64,000 nucleotides of DNA from Bacteroidota bacterium (lineage in GTDB: Bacteria; Bacteroidota; Bacteroidia; Chitinophagales; Saprospiraceae), in NCBI GenBank assembly GCA_024743405.1, contig JANSWP010000007.1:62001-126000 (forward strand). The letters are read 5' to 3'. Shown piece by piece: positions 25,694-35,698 of the stretch; within the stretch, counting starts at the first letter, position 1, and every line of letters starts with the position of its first letter. A model generated the notes under the pieces. It ran no database searches and was not told the DNA's origin. It saw nothing but the letters and a program-made list of their open reading frames with translations. Position numbers and translations under genes: made by a program.

Positions 25694-28567
25694 CTAAATA
25701 TTCATCATAAAATCATTTAGATTTTGGTCATTTGGTAAATTTAGTTTTTTGCGAAGCCTATACCTGCTTGCTTCGACACCTCTTACAGAAATATTTAGCA
25801 GTGGAGCAATCTCTTTGGTGGCTAGATTCATCCTTAAATAGGCACAAAGTCGAAAGTCATTGGAACTTAATTGTGGATACTTATCGCGTAATTTTTGTAA
25901 GAAATTACTGTGGACTTGATCAAAATGAATTTCAAACTGATTCCATTCTTCGTCCAATATTTGATCTTGGGTTAATAAATTATTGAGCTTTCTAAGCTCC
26001 GATTTAGTGGCGGTATTCAAATTTGAGTTATGGATGATTTTTTTTAATTCTCTTTGAATCCTCAAAATCATTTTATTTTTTTGAACCAAATGCATGGTTG
26101 CCAAAGCCAGTTCCTTATTATTATGTTTGATTTTGGCTTCTAAATTTTGAGTTTCTAGTTTATTGATTTTTTCTTTTGTTGCCAGAACAACCTGGTTATG
26201 CTCTGCTTCCTTTTTTTGATGCACAAACTCCAATGCAGCCTTTTGATTTTCAAACCTATTTTTCTGAAAATAAAGAAGGCTGAATAATACACCTAAAAAA
26301 CTAAATCCAAGTAACATTTTTACAGCTCTAGTTGCATACCATGGTGGTGCAATTGAAAAATTAAATGTCTTAATTTCGCTTTTTACATTGAATCCATTTT
26401 TTGCTCTAACTTTAAAGACAAAATCCCCTGGAGATAAATTATTAATTTCTCTTTCAGTTTTATTCGTCCATGGCAACCAATTTTGATCCAACCCTTCTAA
26501 TTTTGTCTGATATAATACTCGTTTTTCTGTTTTAAAGATTGGAGAAGAGAACTTGAATAACAAATTATTTGCTGTTTTTTCGAGTTGTAGACCTCTTTGA
26601 GTATTGAGATTAGAATTAGCATATATCAAACTATCGAAAGGAAATAATAGCACTTCAGAAATAATAACTTGAATAGAAGTATCGATTTCAGCGTATTTTT
26701 CTGGATTCAAAAGGAGGAATCCTTTTTCTGCTGCAAAAAATACATGTTCCTTATCAAAAGGATAAATGTATTCGAAGTTCTCTACTAATTTTTGCGACAA
26801 TTCAGGGAATACCATTTTTTCTATGCTTCTTTCCAATCCTTTATCATCGATCTTTAAAACGCCTACTTCGTCGTCGGCGGCAAACCATATATTCCCAAAA
26901 TCATCTTCCCGCAGTGTTTTTATTCGAGTGTTTTCTTTAAAATAGGCAGCTAGTGGCTTATTAGGCTTGAACTCATCCTTGTCCCTGTCAAATTCGAAAA
27001 TACCATACTCACCCGTGAAAATAGCTTTATTCCTAATATTAAAGACATGATTAAATTGGTTACTTGGTAGTCCTTTTTGAGAATCATAGAATTGAAATAT
27101 AGCCTTACCGTTTTTTATGTTTGGTGATACCTTGAAAATACCTCGATAAGGATGAGCCATCCAAAAAGTATTATTTTTTTCGCGGATTAAAATCCGACTT
27201 GATTCTTCTAAACCTGTTAATTTTTGAGAATATCTCCATTCGCCATTATTTTTTTCTAACAATGAGATACCATTATATTGACCAATCAGAATTTGTGAAT
27301 CGTTTAATGGGGTGAAAATCCAGGTTCCAATTCCATTTTCTAATGGACGTGCACGGTTTTCTTCAATTAAAAATCCTCCTAAGTGATGTCCTAAAAACAG
27401 TTTATTATTTACGGCGTGTAGCCCCCATGTTTGACCTTCTGTGCTAGAAATAAGTTGGAAGTCATTATTGTCAATAGGATTTTCGTGTTTAGCCCATTTC
27501 TTAAAGTACAGTCCATTATTTGTACCAAGGTATAAGTGGTTATTATGAATTTGTGCCGTGTATCCAGTCCCTTCAAAATCTTTATCCGGAAATATTTTTG
27601 TGATGGGGGAATTGGCTTCCAAATAGTCTATGCCGTTATCTAATCCTAGCCATAAATTACCGTGTTTATCAGATTCCAAAGATAAAACGGTATTATTTTG
27701 TAGCCCCTTTTGTTTATCTGATTTATATTCTAGATTCCATTCAGAATCAAAAATTAATAATCCATTTGGAGGCGAGCCGATTGCAATTTTTCCATTTGGT
27801 AGGGTACACGCCGAATATTGAACAAAACTATCAAAGAAAAATGGGTCAAAGGATGTTTTGTACCGAACCCATTTATTATTGTTAAAGTGGAAAATGCCAT
27901 GATTAAGTGTCGTAAAATAGGCATTATCTCCACTCTGAAGAATACTGGTAATCGGACTTTTTAAAGCTTCAATTTGTTGAAAAAATTGAAAGTCACCATT
28001 ATGATAGTGCCAAATTGACTCATTTCCGACTTGTACAAAAATTTTCTCGTCTTTTTTACCTAAAAAAATGATGTTATCATCAAATACATAGGTATCTAAA
28101 ATATTCCCAAATAATTTAAAAATGGCTTCTCCAGCCTTAAAAAAAACGCCATCCTCTGTTATTTCAATATCCCAAATATCGGTGAAACCTTTATGTTTTT
28201 CAGGCACAAGATAGGTTAGAGAATGATATTCCAGTGTCCCATTTTTTCTTGGATAAAAATAACCGAATTCTCCTTGGGCACCCACATAAATTTTACCATC
28301 TTCTGCAATGCACACCGATCTTACATTGGTTTTATTGGAGATAGGAAATACAGCCCAATAAGTACCATCAAATTGTAAGAGCCCACTATTATTTGCAAAA
28401 TAAACTACTCCGTTTTTATCTTGTTCTATGTCCCAATTTTGAGTCCCTGATTTATATTCTCCCTTCTCATAATTTCGTACTGGCAAAATTCCAATATTTG
28501 TATTTTGTGCATTTACAAATACAAATAAAAGATTGAAAATTAAACAAAGGGAAAAATTTTGTTTCAT
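25694..28567 (-). CDS. Propeller/Y_Y_Y sensor with coiled coil and C-terminal LuxR-type HTH
   Basis: This 957-residue putative one-protein signalling regulator has a signal peptide (~1-20). It continues with two-component-regulator propeller repeats through ~660 (for example GNLWLGLDNGIDYLE, FGNIWFAADDEVGVLK), a Y_Y_Y domain (~665-735), one transmembrane helix (~745-765), a long coiled coil (~770-850) and a C-terminal helix-turn-helix of LuxR/GerE type (LATKEIAPLLNISVRGVEASRYRLRKK). There is no kinase or receiver domain. Such proteins sense periplasmic ligands and act on DNA from the membrane. It is divergent from the glycan-utilisation genes at 28875 onward and is their likely regulator. The ligand is inferred to be a glycan breakdown product. 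Confidence 0.88.
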   Translation of the reverse strand: MKQNFSLCLIFNLLFVFVNAQNTNIGILPVRNYEKGEYKSGTQNWDIEQDKNGVVYFANNSGLLQFDGTYWAVFPISNKTNVRSVCIAEDGKIYVGAQGEFGYFYPRKNGTLEYHSLTYLVPEKHKGFTDIWDIEITEDGVFFKAGEAIFKLFGNILDTYVFDDNIIFLGKKDEKIFVQVGNESIWHYHNGDFQFFQQIEALKSPITSILQSGDNAYFTTLNHGIFHFNNNKWVRYKTSFDPFFFDSFVQYSACTLPNGKIAIGSPPNGLLIFDSEWNLEYKSDKQKGLQNNTVLSLESDKHGNLWLGLDNGIDYLEANSPITKIFPDKDFEGTGYTAQIHNNHLYLGTNNGLYFKKWAKHENPIDNNDFQLISSTEGQTWGLHAVNNKLFLGHHLGGFLIEENRARPLENGIGTWIFTPLNDSQILIGQYNGISLLEKNNGEWRYSQKLTGLEESSRILIREKNNTFWMAHPYRGIFKVSPNIKNGKAIFQFYDSQKGLPSNQFNHVFNIRNKAIFTGEYGIFEFDRDKDEFKPNKPLAAYFKENTRIKTLREDDFGNIWFAADDEVGVLKIDDKGLERSIEKMVFPELSQKLVENFEYIYPFDKEHVFFAAEKGFLLLNPEKYAEIDTSIQVIISEVLLFPFDSLIYANSNLNTQRGLQLEKTANNLLFKFSSPIFKTEKRVLYQTKLEGLDQNWLPWTNKTEREINNLSPGDFVFKVRAKNGFNVKSEIKTFNFSIAPPWYATRAVKMLLGFSFLGVLFSLLYFQKNRFENQKAALEFVHQKKEAEHNQVVLATKEKINKLETQNLEAKIKHNNKELALATMHLVQKNKMILRIQRELKKIIHNSNLNTATKSELRKLNNLLTQDQILDEEWNQFEIHFDQVHSNFLQKLRDKYPQLSSNDFRLCAYLRMNLATKEIAPLLNISVRGVEASRYRLRKKLNLPNDQNLNDFMMNI

Positions 28568-28641
28568 AAATTGGAATCATTATTACTTTTTTGGAAGTTT
28601 TGGTGAAATTACTAACAAAATTCAAAAAAAACGATAGGATG

Positions 28642-28715
28642 TTGTAGTTGATTTGTATTTTTGTAGTAGTAATGTTGTAGCTATTAATAAACTGTCGTAT
28701 TGTAGTAGTAATGTT
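28642..28715 (+). promoter_or_regulatory. Cluster of direct repeats, candidate operator of the glycan locus
   Basis: The 16-mer TTGTAGTAGTAATGTT occurs exactly at 28661-28676 and 28700-28715, 39 bp apart start to start. TTGTAG occurs four times (28642, 28661, 28675, 28700). A TATTTTTG (28656-28663) resembling the -7 promoter motif overlaps the first copy. The cluster lies in the 307-bp gap between the divergent regulator and the T9SS binding protein. Binding by the HTH regulator is a guess. Confidence 0.5.
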
Positions 28716-28874
28716 TTATGCATTGTTTATCAGTTAGTTAACTAGATTTGTGAAGGCTTATTCTGATGTGTGATAATTTCAATATGTTGGGGTGAAAAAA
28801 CAGTATCTGTGTAGTTGCTAATGAGCCTGTCAATATAATTATAAATCATTTTTTTTCACTAATAATTTTACAGT

Positions 28875-30743
28875 ATGAAAAACCTTATACTTTCACTTTC
28901 TTTTATTTTGTATGCAACTTTAATATCCGCACAAACCATTATTCTTGATTTTGAGGATAGTGCTACTTCAACTACCTACCAGTATTTTGGAAGTGTACTA
29001 GATCCAAATGTTCAAGAACCTATTGATAATCCTGATATGTCAGGAATTAATACAAGTGCCAAGGTTATGGAACATGTTAAACCTGACGGTGCAGAAACTT
29101 GGGCTGGTGCCTTTCCTAATGGTTTACCTATAGCGGTTGATTTATCTACAAGTATCCAAATTTGCCTCGACGTATGGTTTAATGAACCGGGAAATTTAGC
29201 TATTAAACTTGAAAACTCATCCACTGGTGGTCCCAATTGGATTACGACTGAAGAAGTAACTACCACTCAAACTTGGGTCGAAGTATGTTATGATATCCAA
29301 GCACCTTCAATTGAAGATCCTTTTCAACCTGCTTTTGGAAATATTTATGACGGGCTTGTCGTATTTTTCGATTTTGGTACTTCGCCCTCAGGAGCTGATC
29401 GGCTGTATTATTTTGATAATGTAGTAGTAGGAGGTATGGGCGCAAGCGAAGGAGATATTTCTTTTGCAGTTGATATGAATGACTATTCAGAGCCATTTAC
29501 AACAGTGTATGTTAGTGGTACAATGAATAATTGGTCTGGAGATGCAAATCCTTTGGAGGATTCAGATGGTGACGGTATTTGGACGGGTACAATTGCTGAT
29601 GTCCCTGTTGGTTCTCAAGAATTTAAGTTTACCCTTGATAATTGGGCAGGTCAAGAGCAATTTACTGGAGGTGAAACTTGTATCATTGCCACAGATGACG
29701 GTAGCGGTAATATTTTTGTTAATCGAAAATTGGTCGTATCTGGTGACGCAACGTTAAATACTTATTGCTTCAATAGTTGTTACGAATGTGGTCAAGGAGT
29801 AAGAATTAATATTAATGTTGGGACGTCTCATATAGTAGTTGATCCTGAAGGAATTTTCATCGCAGGAGGTGGAAGTTTTGGAAATCCTGGTGATAATCCA
29901 ATGACTGATCCTGATGGTGATGGCGTTTATTCTATTTCTTTAGAAAGAGAGATTGGATTTTCTTCCCACTTTACATTTACGAATGGTGCATGCCCAGATT
30001 GGAGTTGTAAAGAAAATATTGCTGGTTTAGATTGTGCAGATCCTGATAATTTCAATGATAGAAATTTATTATTAGATCCTGTTATGGCAGATATGGAAAT
30101 CAATACTTGTTTTGCCCAGTGCACAGATAATACTGATTGTGGAGGCGGTGGTTCTCCTGTTGATGTAACTTTCCAAGTGGATATGAATGGATACCCTGAC
30201 GCCATTAATGATGTTTATTTAAGGGGTACCTTGAATGGTTGGAGTTTAGACAATCCATTGACAGATGTCGATGGTGATGGTGTTTGGGAAGCAGTTCTTT
30301 CGTTACTTCCAGGGTTTTATGATTATAAATTTAATGTAAACGAGGATGTATGGGAAGAATTTCCAGAGGATTTGTCATGCACCGAAGATTTTGGTGGATT
30401 TATTAATCGAGTAGTCACTGTTGAAGAAGCAATGACAGTTTGTTACGAATGGAATTCTTGCGAATCTTGTTTTGTAGGGACTAATGATCTTGAAGTGGAT
30501 GAAACTTTATTTTCTGTGACTCCTACTTTAGTAAATGATTACACTTTGGTTGATTTCAATGACGAAATTGCAGGGGAGAAAACCTTACGAGTGTTCAACG
30601 CAACAGGCATTTTGATAGAGGAATCTACCTTTGATAATGCTACTCAATATGAATTAGAGACTAGTAATTATACAACAGGTATTTATTTGATCTATGTCCA
30701 ATCTGGAAACAAAATTGCTACCAAGAAAATCGTGAAGCAATAA
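28875..30743 (+). CDS. Secreted protein with glycan-binding-like modules and T9SS sorting domain
   Basis: This 622-residue secreted protein has a signal peptide (~1-19, TLISAQ). An N-terminal jelly-roll-like domain (~22-190; begins IILDFEDSATS, ends YYFDNVVVGG) resembles carbohydrate-binding modules. Three further modules of ~100 residues follow (~195-305, 315-420, 430-525). The first and third contain VYVSGTMNNWSG / VYLRGTLNGWS, a DxDGDGxW motif and EFKFTLDNW / DYKFNVNEDVW, like the E-set/CBM20-48-type modules of glycan-active proteins. The second keeps DPDGDGVYSISL. A C-terminal T9SS type A sorting domain (~535-622) targets it to the cell surface. No catalytic domain is seen. As the first gene of the glycan locus, it probably captures polysaccharide. 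Confidence 0.82.
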   Translation: MKNLILSLSFILYATLISAQTIILDFEDSATSTTYQYFGSVLDPNVQEPIDNPDMSGINTSAKVMEHVKPDGAETWAGAFPNGLPIAVDLSTSIQICLDVWFNEPGNLAIKLENSSTGGPNWITTEEVTTTQTWVEVCYDIQAPSIEDPFQPAFGNIYDGLVVFFDFGTSPSGADRLYYFDNVVVGGMGASEGDISFAVDMNDYSEPFTTVYVSGTMNNWSGDANPLEDSDGDGIWTGTIADVPVGSQEFKFTLDNWAGQEQFTGGETCIIATDDGSGNIFVNRKLVVSGDATLNTYCFNSCYECGQGVRININVGTSHIVVDPEGIFIAGGGSFGNPGDNPMTDPDGDGVYSISLEREIGFSSHFTFTNGACPDWSCKENIAGLDCADPDNFNDRNLLLDPVMADMEINTCFAQCTDNTDCGGGGSPVDVTFQVDMNGYPDAINDVYLRGTLNGWSLDNPLTDVDGDGVWEAVLSLLPGFYDYKFNVNEDVWEEFPEDLSCTEDFGGFINRVVTVEEAMTVCYEWNSCESCFVGTNDLEVDETLFSVTPTLVNDYTLVDFNDEIAGEKTLRVFNATGILIEESTFDNATQYELETSNYTTGIYLIYVQSGNKIATKKIVKQ

Positions 30744-30752
30744 TATTCTTAG

Positions 30753-30804
30753 AAACTCAAGTGTTTAATTTTCTTCTTAAAGAAAGTTGGCACTTGAGTT
30801 TTAT
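30753..30804 (+). terminator. Terminator-like hairpin after the T9SS binding protein
   Basis: AAACTCAAGTG (30753-30763) pairs perfectly with CACTTGAGTTT (30791-30801). An inner stem (TTTCTT/AAGAAA) shortens the loop, and a short T run follows. It lies 10 bp after the stop codon and may separate this gene from susC. Confidence 0.75.
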
Positions 30805-30933
30805 TCTTTCTGATCGTTTCAAGTATAATTATTCCTCTCTTTTTGTATAATAAAAAAACCGTAAGATATCTTATGGATTAAGCTCAATAATATCTTGAAA
30901 CTCTCCTATCTATAATTGTATAAAACTTAATAA

Positions 30934-33900
30934 ATGAAATTTACAAAAAGAGCCATTCTCTTCTTTTTTGCGATTTTCTCAATCGTTCAGTTGTCGGCTC
31001 AACAAACTATCTCTGGTGTCATTACGGATGCCGAAACAGGTGATCCCCTCATTGGAGCGAATGTTTTTATTATCGGAACCTCCAGTGGAACGATTACTGA
31101 TATTGATGGATCTTACTCCATTACGGTTCCTGAAGGAGCTACTGAAATAGAATTTTCCTATACAGGGTTTGCTTCCCAAAGAATTACAATTGGAGCATCA
31201 AACATCATTGATATTAAATTATCAGCTGGGGAATTATTGGAAGAGGTAGTTGTAATAGGATATGGCGTCCAAAAGAAAAGTGTTGTGACAGGGGCTATTT
31301 CCCAAGTTAAATCAGACGATTTAAAAGATATGCCTGTTACTCGGATTGAACAATCCTTACAAGGGCGAACTTCTGGGGTTAGAGTTACGACCAATTCAGG
31401 TCAGCCTGGTGCAGCCTCTCAAGTTAGGATTAGAGGGACAACTACAATTGGTTCTAGTGACCCATTGTATGTTGTAGATGGAATAATCATTGGTGGAGGA
31501 ATCGATTATTTGAGTCAAGGGGATATCGAATCTATTGAGGTGTTAAAAGATGCTGCATCTGCTGCGATTTATGGAGCACGTGGAGCCAATGGAGTAATTA
31601 TTATTACGACAAAAAAGGGAAAAGTAGGTAAGCCTATATTAAATTACAATAGTTATTATGGCGTTCAAAATCCATGGCGAAAATTGTCATTATTGAATGC
31701 GACTGAATATGCTACCTTATTGAATGAAGCTTCAGCGGCAGCTGGAGAGTCTATTCGATTTGAAGATCCCCAATCATTGGGAGAGGGAACTGATTGGCAA
31801 GATGCAGTTTTTCAAGAAGATGCACCCATTCAAAATCACGACGTTAGCTTGTCTGTTGCCAATGAAGTTTCTAACTATTATGTTTCTTTCAGTTATTTTG
31901 AGCAAGAAGGTATCGTGGCAAGTGATGATTCTCGATATCAAAGAATGACCGCTCGTTTTAATTCTTCGCACAAAATAACGGATCGATTGACTTTTGGTAA
32001 TACATTGGGTTACACTCGTACAAAGAGTCGAGGGGTTTCAGAGAATTCTGAGTTTGGGTCACCATTAAGTAGAGCAATCAATATTGACCCTATTACGCCA
32101 TTATACGAAACAAGAGAAGAGGTATTGAACTCAAGTGTTTTTCAAAACTTTCCAGTAGTTTCTGATGAAAATGGAATATTCGGTATTTCAGAATTAGTGA
32201 CCTCTGAGGTAGTCAATCCTGTTGCTGCCTTAAACGTCGCTCAAGGAAGTGGTTATTCTGACAAAATTGTAGGTAGTTTTTATTTGGATTACAAAATAGC
32301 CGAAGGATTAAATATTAGATCTACTTATGGAGCCGATTTAGCTTTTTGGGGTAGTGAAGGTTTTACACCCATACACTATTTAAACGCAACCAATTTTGCG
32401 GATAAAACCGGATTTGGATTAAGTAAGGCGAATGGATTGTATTGGAGTTTGGAAAATGTGTTGAGCTATGATAAAACATTTGGTGATCATCAATTCCAAG
32501 CAGTACTTGGAAATACGGTAATCAATAATAAAGGAGAAGGAATCGGAGGAGCCGTGCAAGATATTCCAGTAGATAATATTGACGACGCTTCGTTGGCTTG
32601 GCCAAATGATCCCTCTTTACAATCTTTCAATGGATACGAGTATGAAGATAAAGGGCTGTCTTATTTTGGACGGTTGAATTACAACTTCAGACAGAAATAT
32701 TTGATTAGTTTGGTTATGAGACGCGATGGTTCTACCAAATTTGGAACGAATAATAAATTTGGAAATTTCCCTTCTGTTTCAGCAGGTTGGATTGCTTCAG
32801 AAGAATCCTTCTTCCCAACTAATGATGTTGTAAAATTTCTGAAAATTAGAGGATCTTGGGGAGTAAATGGTAACGACCGTATTGCTTCAGATGCCTTTTT
32901 AGCAACAGTAAGTGGAAATCGTACTTATACTTTTGGGACAGGTGATGCTTTAGTTAATGGAGTTGCTCCTGACGCAGCAGATAACCCTGACTTGAAATGG
33001 GAAGAAACAACTCAAGTCAATATTGGATTGGATATGCGCTTATTCAAACATTGGTCCTTAACTTTTGACTATTTTGATAAGCAAACCAATGGGATGTTGC
33101 TTAGAGTTGGTGTTCCTGGGTTATTTGGAAATGGCGGGCCTATTGCAAATGTTGCAGATTTAGAAAACAAAGGATACGAATTTGAATTAACCTATAGCAA
33201 CAATATTGGAGGTTTGGATTTAAGTCTTTCGGGTAATCTCTCTCATGTTAAAAATAAAATCTTGTTTTTGACGAATGAAGCTGACTTTTTAGTTGGTCAA
33301 AGATATGGACCACAGGGTCTAGAAATCACAAGAACAACAGTTGGGCTTCCAATTGGGTACTTATTTGGTTACCAGTCTGATGGACTTTTCCAAAACCAGG
33401 CACAAATTAATGCACACATTAATGGAGATGGAAACCTTTTACAACCAAATGCAGCACCTGGTGATATAAAATATATTGATTTTAATAATGATGGCATACT
33501 AGATGATGAAGATCGAACTATAATTGGTGATCCAACGCCAACTTGGACTTATGGTTTCAACTTGAGTCTAGCCTATAAAGGGTTTGATTTGTTAGTTTTT
33601 GGGCAAGGTGTTTGGGGAAATGAAATATACAATGTGACCAGAAGGTTTGATTTACCAATGGCTAATTATGAGGCAAGTGCTTTAGGTCGCTGGACAGGTG
33701 AAGGTACTTCAACAGATTACCCAAGATTAGTTATGGGCGATCCAAATGGTAACTTTAACAGAAGTTCAGACTTTTTTGTCCAGAATGGTGCTTTTTTCAG
33801 AATAAAGACTTTGCAGTTGGGATATAATATTCCTCAAAATGTTTTATCAAAAGTCGGAATCGCCAATGCCAAATTTTATGTTTCTGGAAATAACATGTTC

Positions 33901-34014
33901 ACTTTTACAGATTACAAGGGTTTTGATCCAGAAATAGGTGTTGGTTCAGGGGTTGATAGAGGAATCTATCCACAAGCAAGATTCTATCTGATAGGTACGA
34001 ATATTACTTTTTAA
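30934..34014 (+). CDS. susC: SusC/RagA family TonB-linked outer-membrane transporter
   Basis: This 1026-residue TonB-dependent transporter imports oligosaccharides across the outer membrane together with its SusD partner. It has a signal peptide (~1-22, SIVQLSAQ), a carboxypeptidase-D-like regulatory domain (~23-105, GVITDAETGDPLIGANVF), and a plug domain containing VVIGYGVQKKSVVTGAIS, RIRGTTTIGSSDPLYVVDG and VLKDAASAAIYGARGANGVI. A beta-barrel continues to the C-terminal YPQARFYLIGTNITF. Length and motifs are typical. It is 66 bp before susD, a standard pair. By context the cargo is probably a beta-1,3-glucan fragment. Confidence 0.97.
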   Translation: MKFTKRAILFFFAIFSIVQLSAQQTISGVITDAETGDPLIGANVFIIGTSSGTITDIDGSYSITVPEGATEIEFSYTGFASQRITIGASNIIDIKLSAGELLEEVVVIGYGVQKKSVVTGAISQVKSDDLKDMPVTRIEQSLQGRTSGVRVTTNSGQPGAASQVRIRGTTTIGSSDPLYVVDGIIIGGGIDYLSQGDIESIEVLKDAASAAIYGARGANGVIIITTKKGKVGKPILNYNSYYGVQNPWRKLSLLNATEYATLLNEASAAAGESIRFEDPQSLGEGTDWQDAVFQEDAPIQNHDVSLSVANEVSNYYVSFSYFEQEGIVASDDSRYQRMTARFNSSHKITDRLTFGNTLGYTRTKSRGVSENSEFGSPLSRAINIDPITPLYETREEVLNSSVFQNFPVVSDENGIFGISELVTSEVVNPVAALNVAQGSGYSDKIVGSFYLDYKIAEGLNIRSTYGADLAFWGSEGFTPIHYLNATNFADKTGFGLSKANGLYWSLENVLSYDKTFGDHQFQAVLGNTVINNKGEGIGGAVQDIPVDNIDDASLAWPNDPSLQSFNGYEYEDKGLSYFGRLNYNFRQKYLISLVMRRDGSTKFGTNNKFGNFPSVSAGWIASEESFFPTNDVVKFLKIRGSWGVNGNDRIASDAFLATVSGNRTYTFGTGDALVNGVAPDAADNPDLKWEETTQVNIGLDMRLFKHWSLTFDYFDKQTNGMLLRVGVPGLFGNGGPIANVADLENKGYEFELTYSNNIGGLDLSLSGNLSHVKNKILFLTNEADFLVGQRYGPQGLEITRTTVGLPIGYLFGYQSDGLFQNQAQINAHINGDGNLLQPNAAPGDIKYIDFNNDGILDDEDRTIIGDPTPTWTYGFNLSLAYKGFDLLVFGQGVWGNEIYNVTRRFDLPMANYEASALGRWTGEGTSTDYPRLVMGDPNGNFNRSSDFFVQNGAFFRIKTLQLGYNIPQNVLSKVGIANAKFYVSGNNMFTFTDYKGFDPEIGVGSGVDRGIYPQARFYLIGTNITF

Positions 34015-34080
34015 TATTGATTAACAACCTTTCGCGTTTTTTGATTTGAAAATTTAATTAACACATAGACATTATATAAA

Positions 34081-35616
34081 ATGAAAAATAATTTCTTAAA
34101 ATATTTTATGCCTGTCGTCTTAATTCTAACCACTTTTTCCTGTGGTGAAGATTATTTGGAAGTCGATATTAGAGGTAAAGTTTTAACTCAAAATTTTTAT
34201 CAAACGGAAGATGAACTATTTCAGGGTTTGGTAGCAGTATACGATGTCTTAGGATGGCATGGAACCAATGGTTGGACGATGCAACAGGGTTTGCTTAATG
34301 CGGCATCTGATGACAACTATGCGGGCGGAAGTGATGCTTCTGACCAACCTTCATGGGTCGCTTGGGATGAATTTACTTTAAGAGCAGATTTAGGTCCGCA
34401 AGAAGGGTTGTGGAATAAAAATTATGCGGGTATTCGCCGAGCTAATTTGATTTTGGAGAAACTTGGGGAGGCTCCAGTAGATGTGCCAGCGGCATTTATT
34501 TCTAGAGCTACTGCAGAGGCTAAGTTTTTACGTGCTTGGTTTTATTTTGATTTGGTACGCTTATTTGGGAATGTTCCATTATACACAGCACAAGTAAGTG
34601 TAGAGGATCTTAAAAATATTCAGCAAGCAAGTCCAGCTGAAATATATACCCAAATTGAAAATGATTTGAGAGATGCTCATAGTACATTCGAGTTACCAGA
34701 AACCGTTGCTCCAGCAGAAATTGGTAGAATAACTAAAGGGGCAGTTTCGACACTATGGGGTAAGGTGATATTATTCCAAAATGATGATGCTAAAATGAGT
34801 GAAGCGGCCTCTTTATTTGAAGAGGTAATCAATTCAGGACTTTACTCTTTAGAACCAAATTATGGTGATCTTTTCTTACGCCAAAGCGAATGGGGCCCAG
34901 AATCCATTTTCGAGATTCAGCATTCAGATAACAAACCTGGAGATTGGGGCTGTTGTTTTGCAGCTGGACCAAACGCAAATCCAACAGAAGGGAATTATGC
35001 GGTTCAATTTTATGGTATTAGAGATTATGTTGGACCTTCTTATGCACCGGGTTGGGGTTTTTGCCCTGTAAGTACAGAGTTGGTTGATTTTTTACAAAAT
35101 GACCCTCGCTTTGAGCATTCGGTGATTGATGGTCAACAACTACAAAATCAAGCAGGAGCTAGTTATTCTGTTGGTTATCAAAATACAGATTATTTCATCA
35201 AAAAATATGCTCCAATTGCGGATAATCAAGCTTTGGATGGCGTAATTCCATTAGAATGGGCAGATAATGAGCGGATCATGCGATTAGCGGATGTTTATTT
35301 GATGGCAGCTGAAGCAATTGTTCGTTCAGGTGGTGATGAAAATACGGCAAGACAATACCTAAATAAGGTTCGTCAAAGAGTCTCTTTACAACCATTTCCA
35401 GGTTCTGTAAGTGGTGGTGCACTTTTAGAGGCTATTTATAATGAAAGACGAAAAGAATTAGCATTTGAGGGACACCGTTATTGGGATTTAGTTAGAACCG
35501 GACGGGCAAGTTCTGTATTAACTAATTTTACGGACGGCGTACATGAATATTTACCTATTCCTCAAATTGAAATTGATTTGACAGAAGGTCAATTGATTCA
35601 AAATCCAGGATATTAA
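34081..35616 (+). CDS. susD: SusD/RagB family glycan-binding lipoprotein
   Basis: This 511-residue surface lipoprotein forms a lid on the SusC transporter. The signal ends at Cys in LTTFSCGED (~residue 21). SusD-type features include QNFYQTEDELFQGLVAVYD at the start of the mature domain, TPR-like helices (AKFLRAWFYFDLVRLFGNVPL) and the C-terminal YNERRKELAFEGHRYWDLVR and YLPIPQIEI. The fold and pairing with susC are standard. Glycan contacts cannot be identified by eye. Confidence 0.96.
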   Translation: MKNNFLKYFMPVVLILTTFSCGEDYLEVDIRGKVLTQNFYQTEDELFQGLVAVYDVLGWHGTNGWTMQQGLLNAASDDNYAGGSDASDQPSWVAWDEFTLRADLGPQEGLWNKNYAGIRRANLILEKLGEAPVDVPAAFISRATAEAKFLRAWFYFDLVRLFGNVPLYTAQVSVEDLKNIQQASPAEIYTQIENDLRDAHSTFELPETVAPAEIGRITKGAVSTLWGKVILFQNDDAKMSEAASLFEEVINSGLYSLEPNYGDLFLRQSEWGPESIFEIQHSDNKPGDWGCCFAAGPNANPTEGNYAVQFYGIRDYVGPSYAPGWGFCPVSTELVDFLQNDPRFEHSVIDGQQLQNQAGASYSVGYQNTDYFIKKYAPIADNQALDGVIPLEWADNERIMRLADVYLMAAEAIVRSGGDENTARQYLNKVRQRVSLQPFPGSVSGGALLEAIYNERRKELAFEGHRYWDLVRTGRASSVLTNFTDGVHEYLPIPQIEIDLTEGQLIQNPGY

Positions 35617-35698
35617 TAAATTCAGAGATTCCAGTTATTAGTGCTAAACTAGTTTTTAGGAATGCTCTAAAATATACTGCAAAATAAATTTTTTGAAA

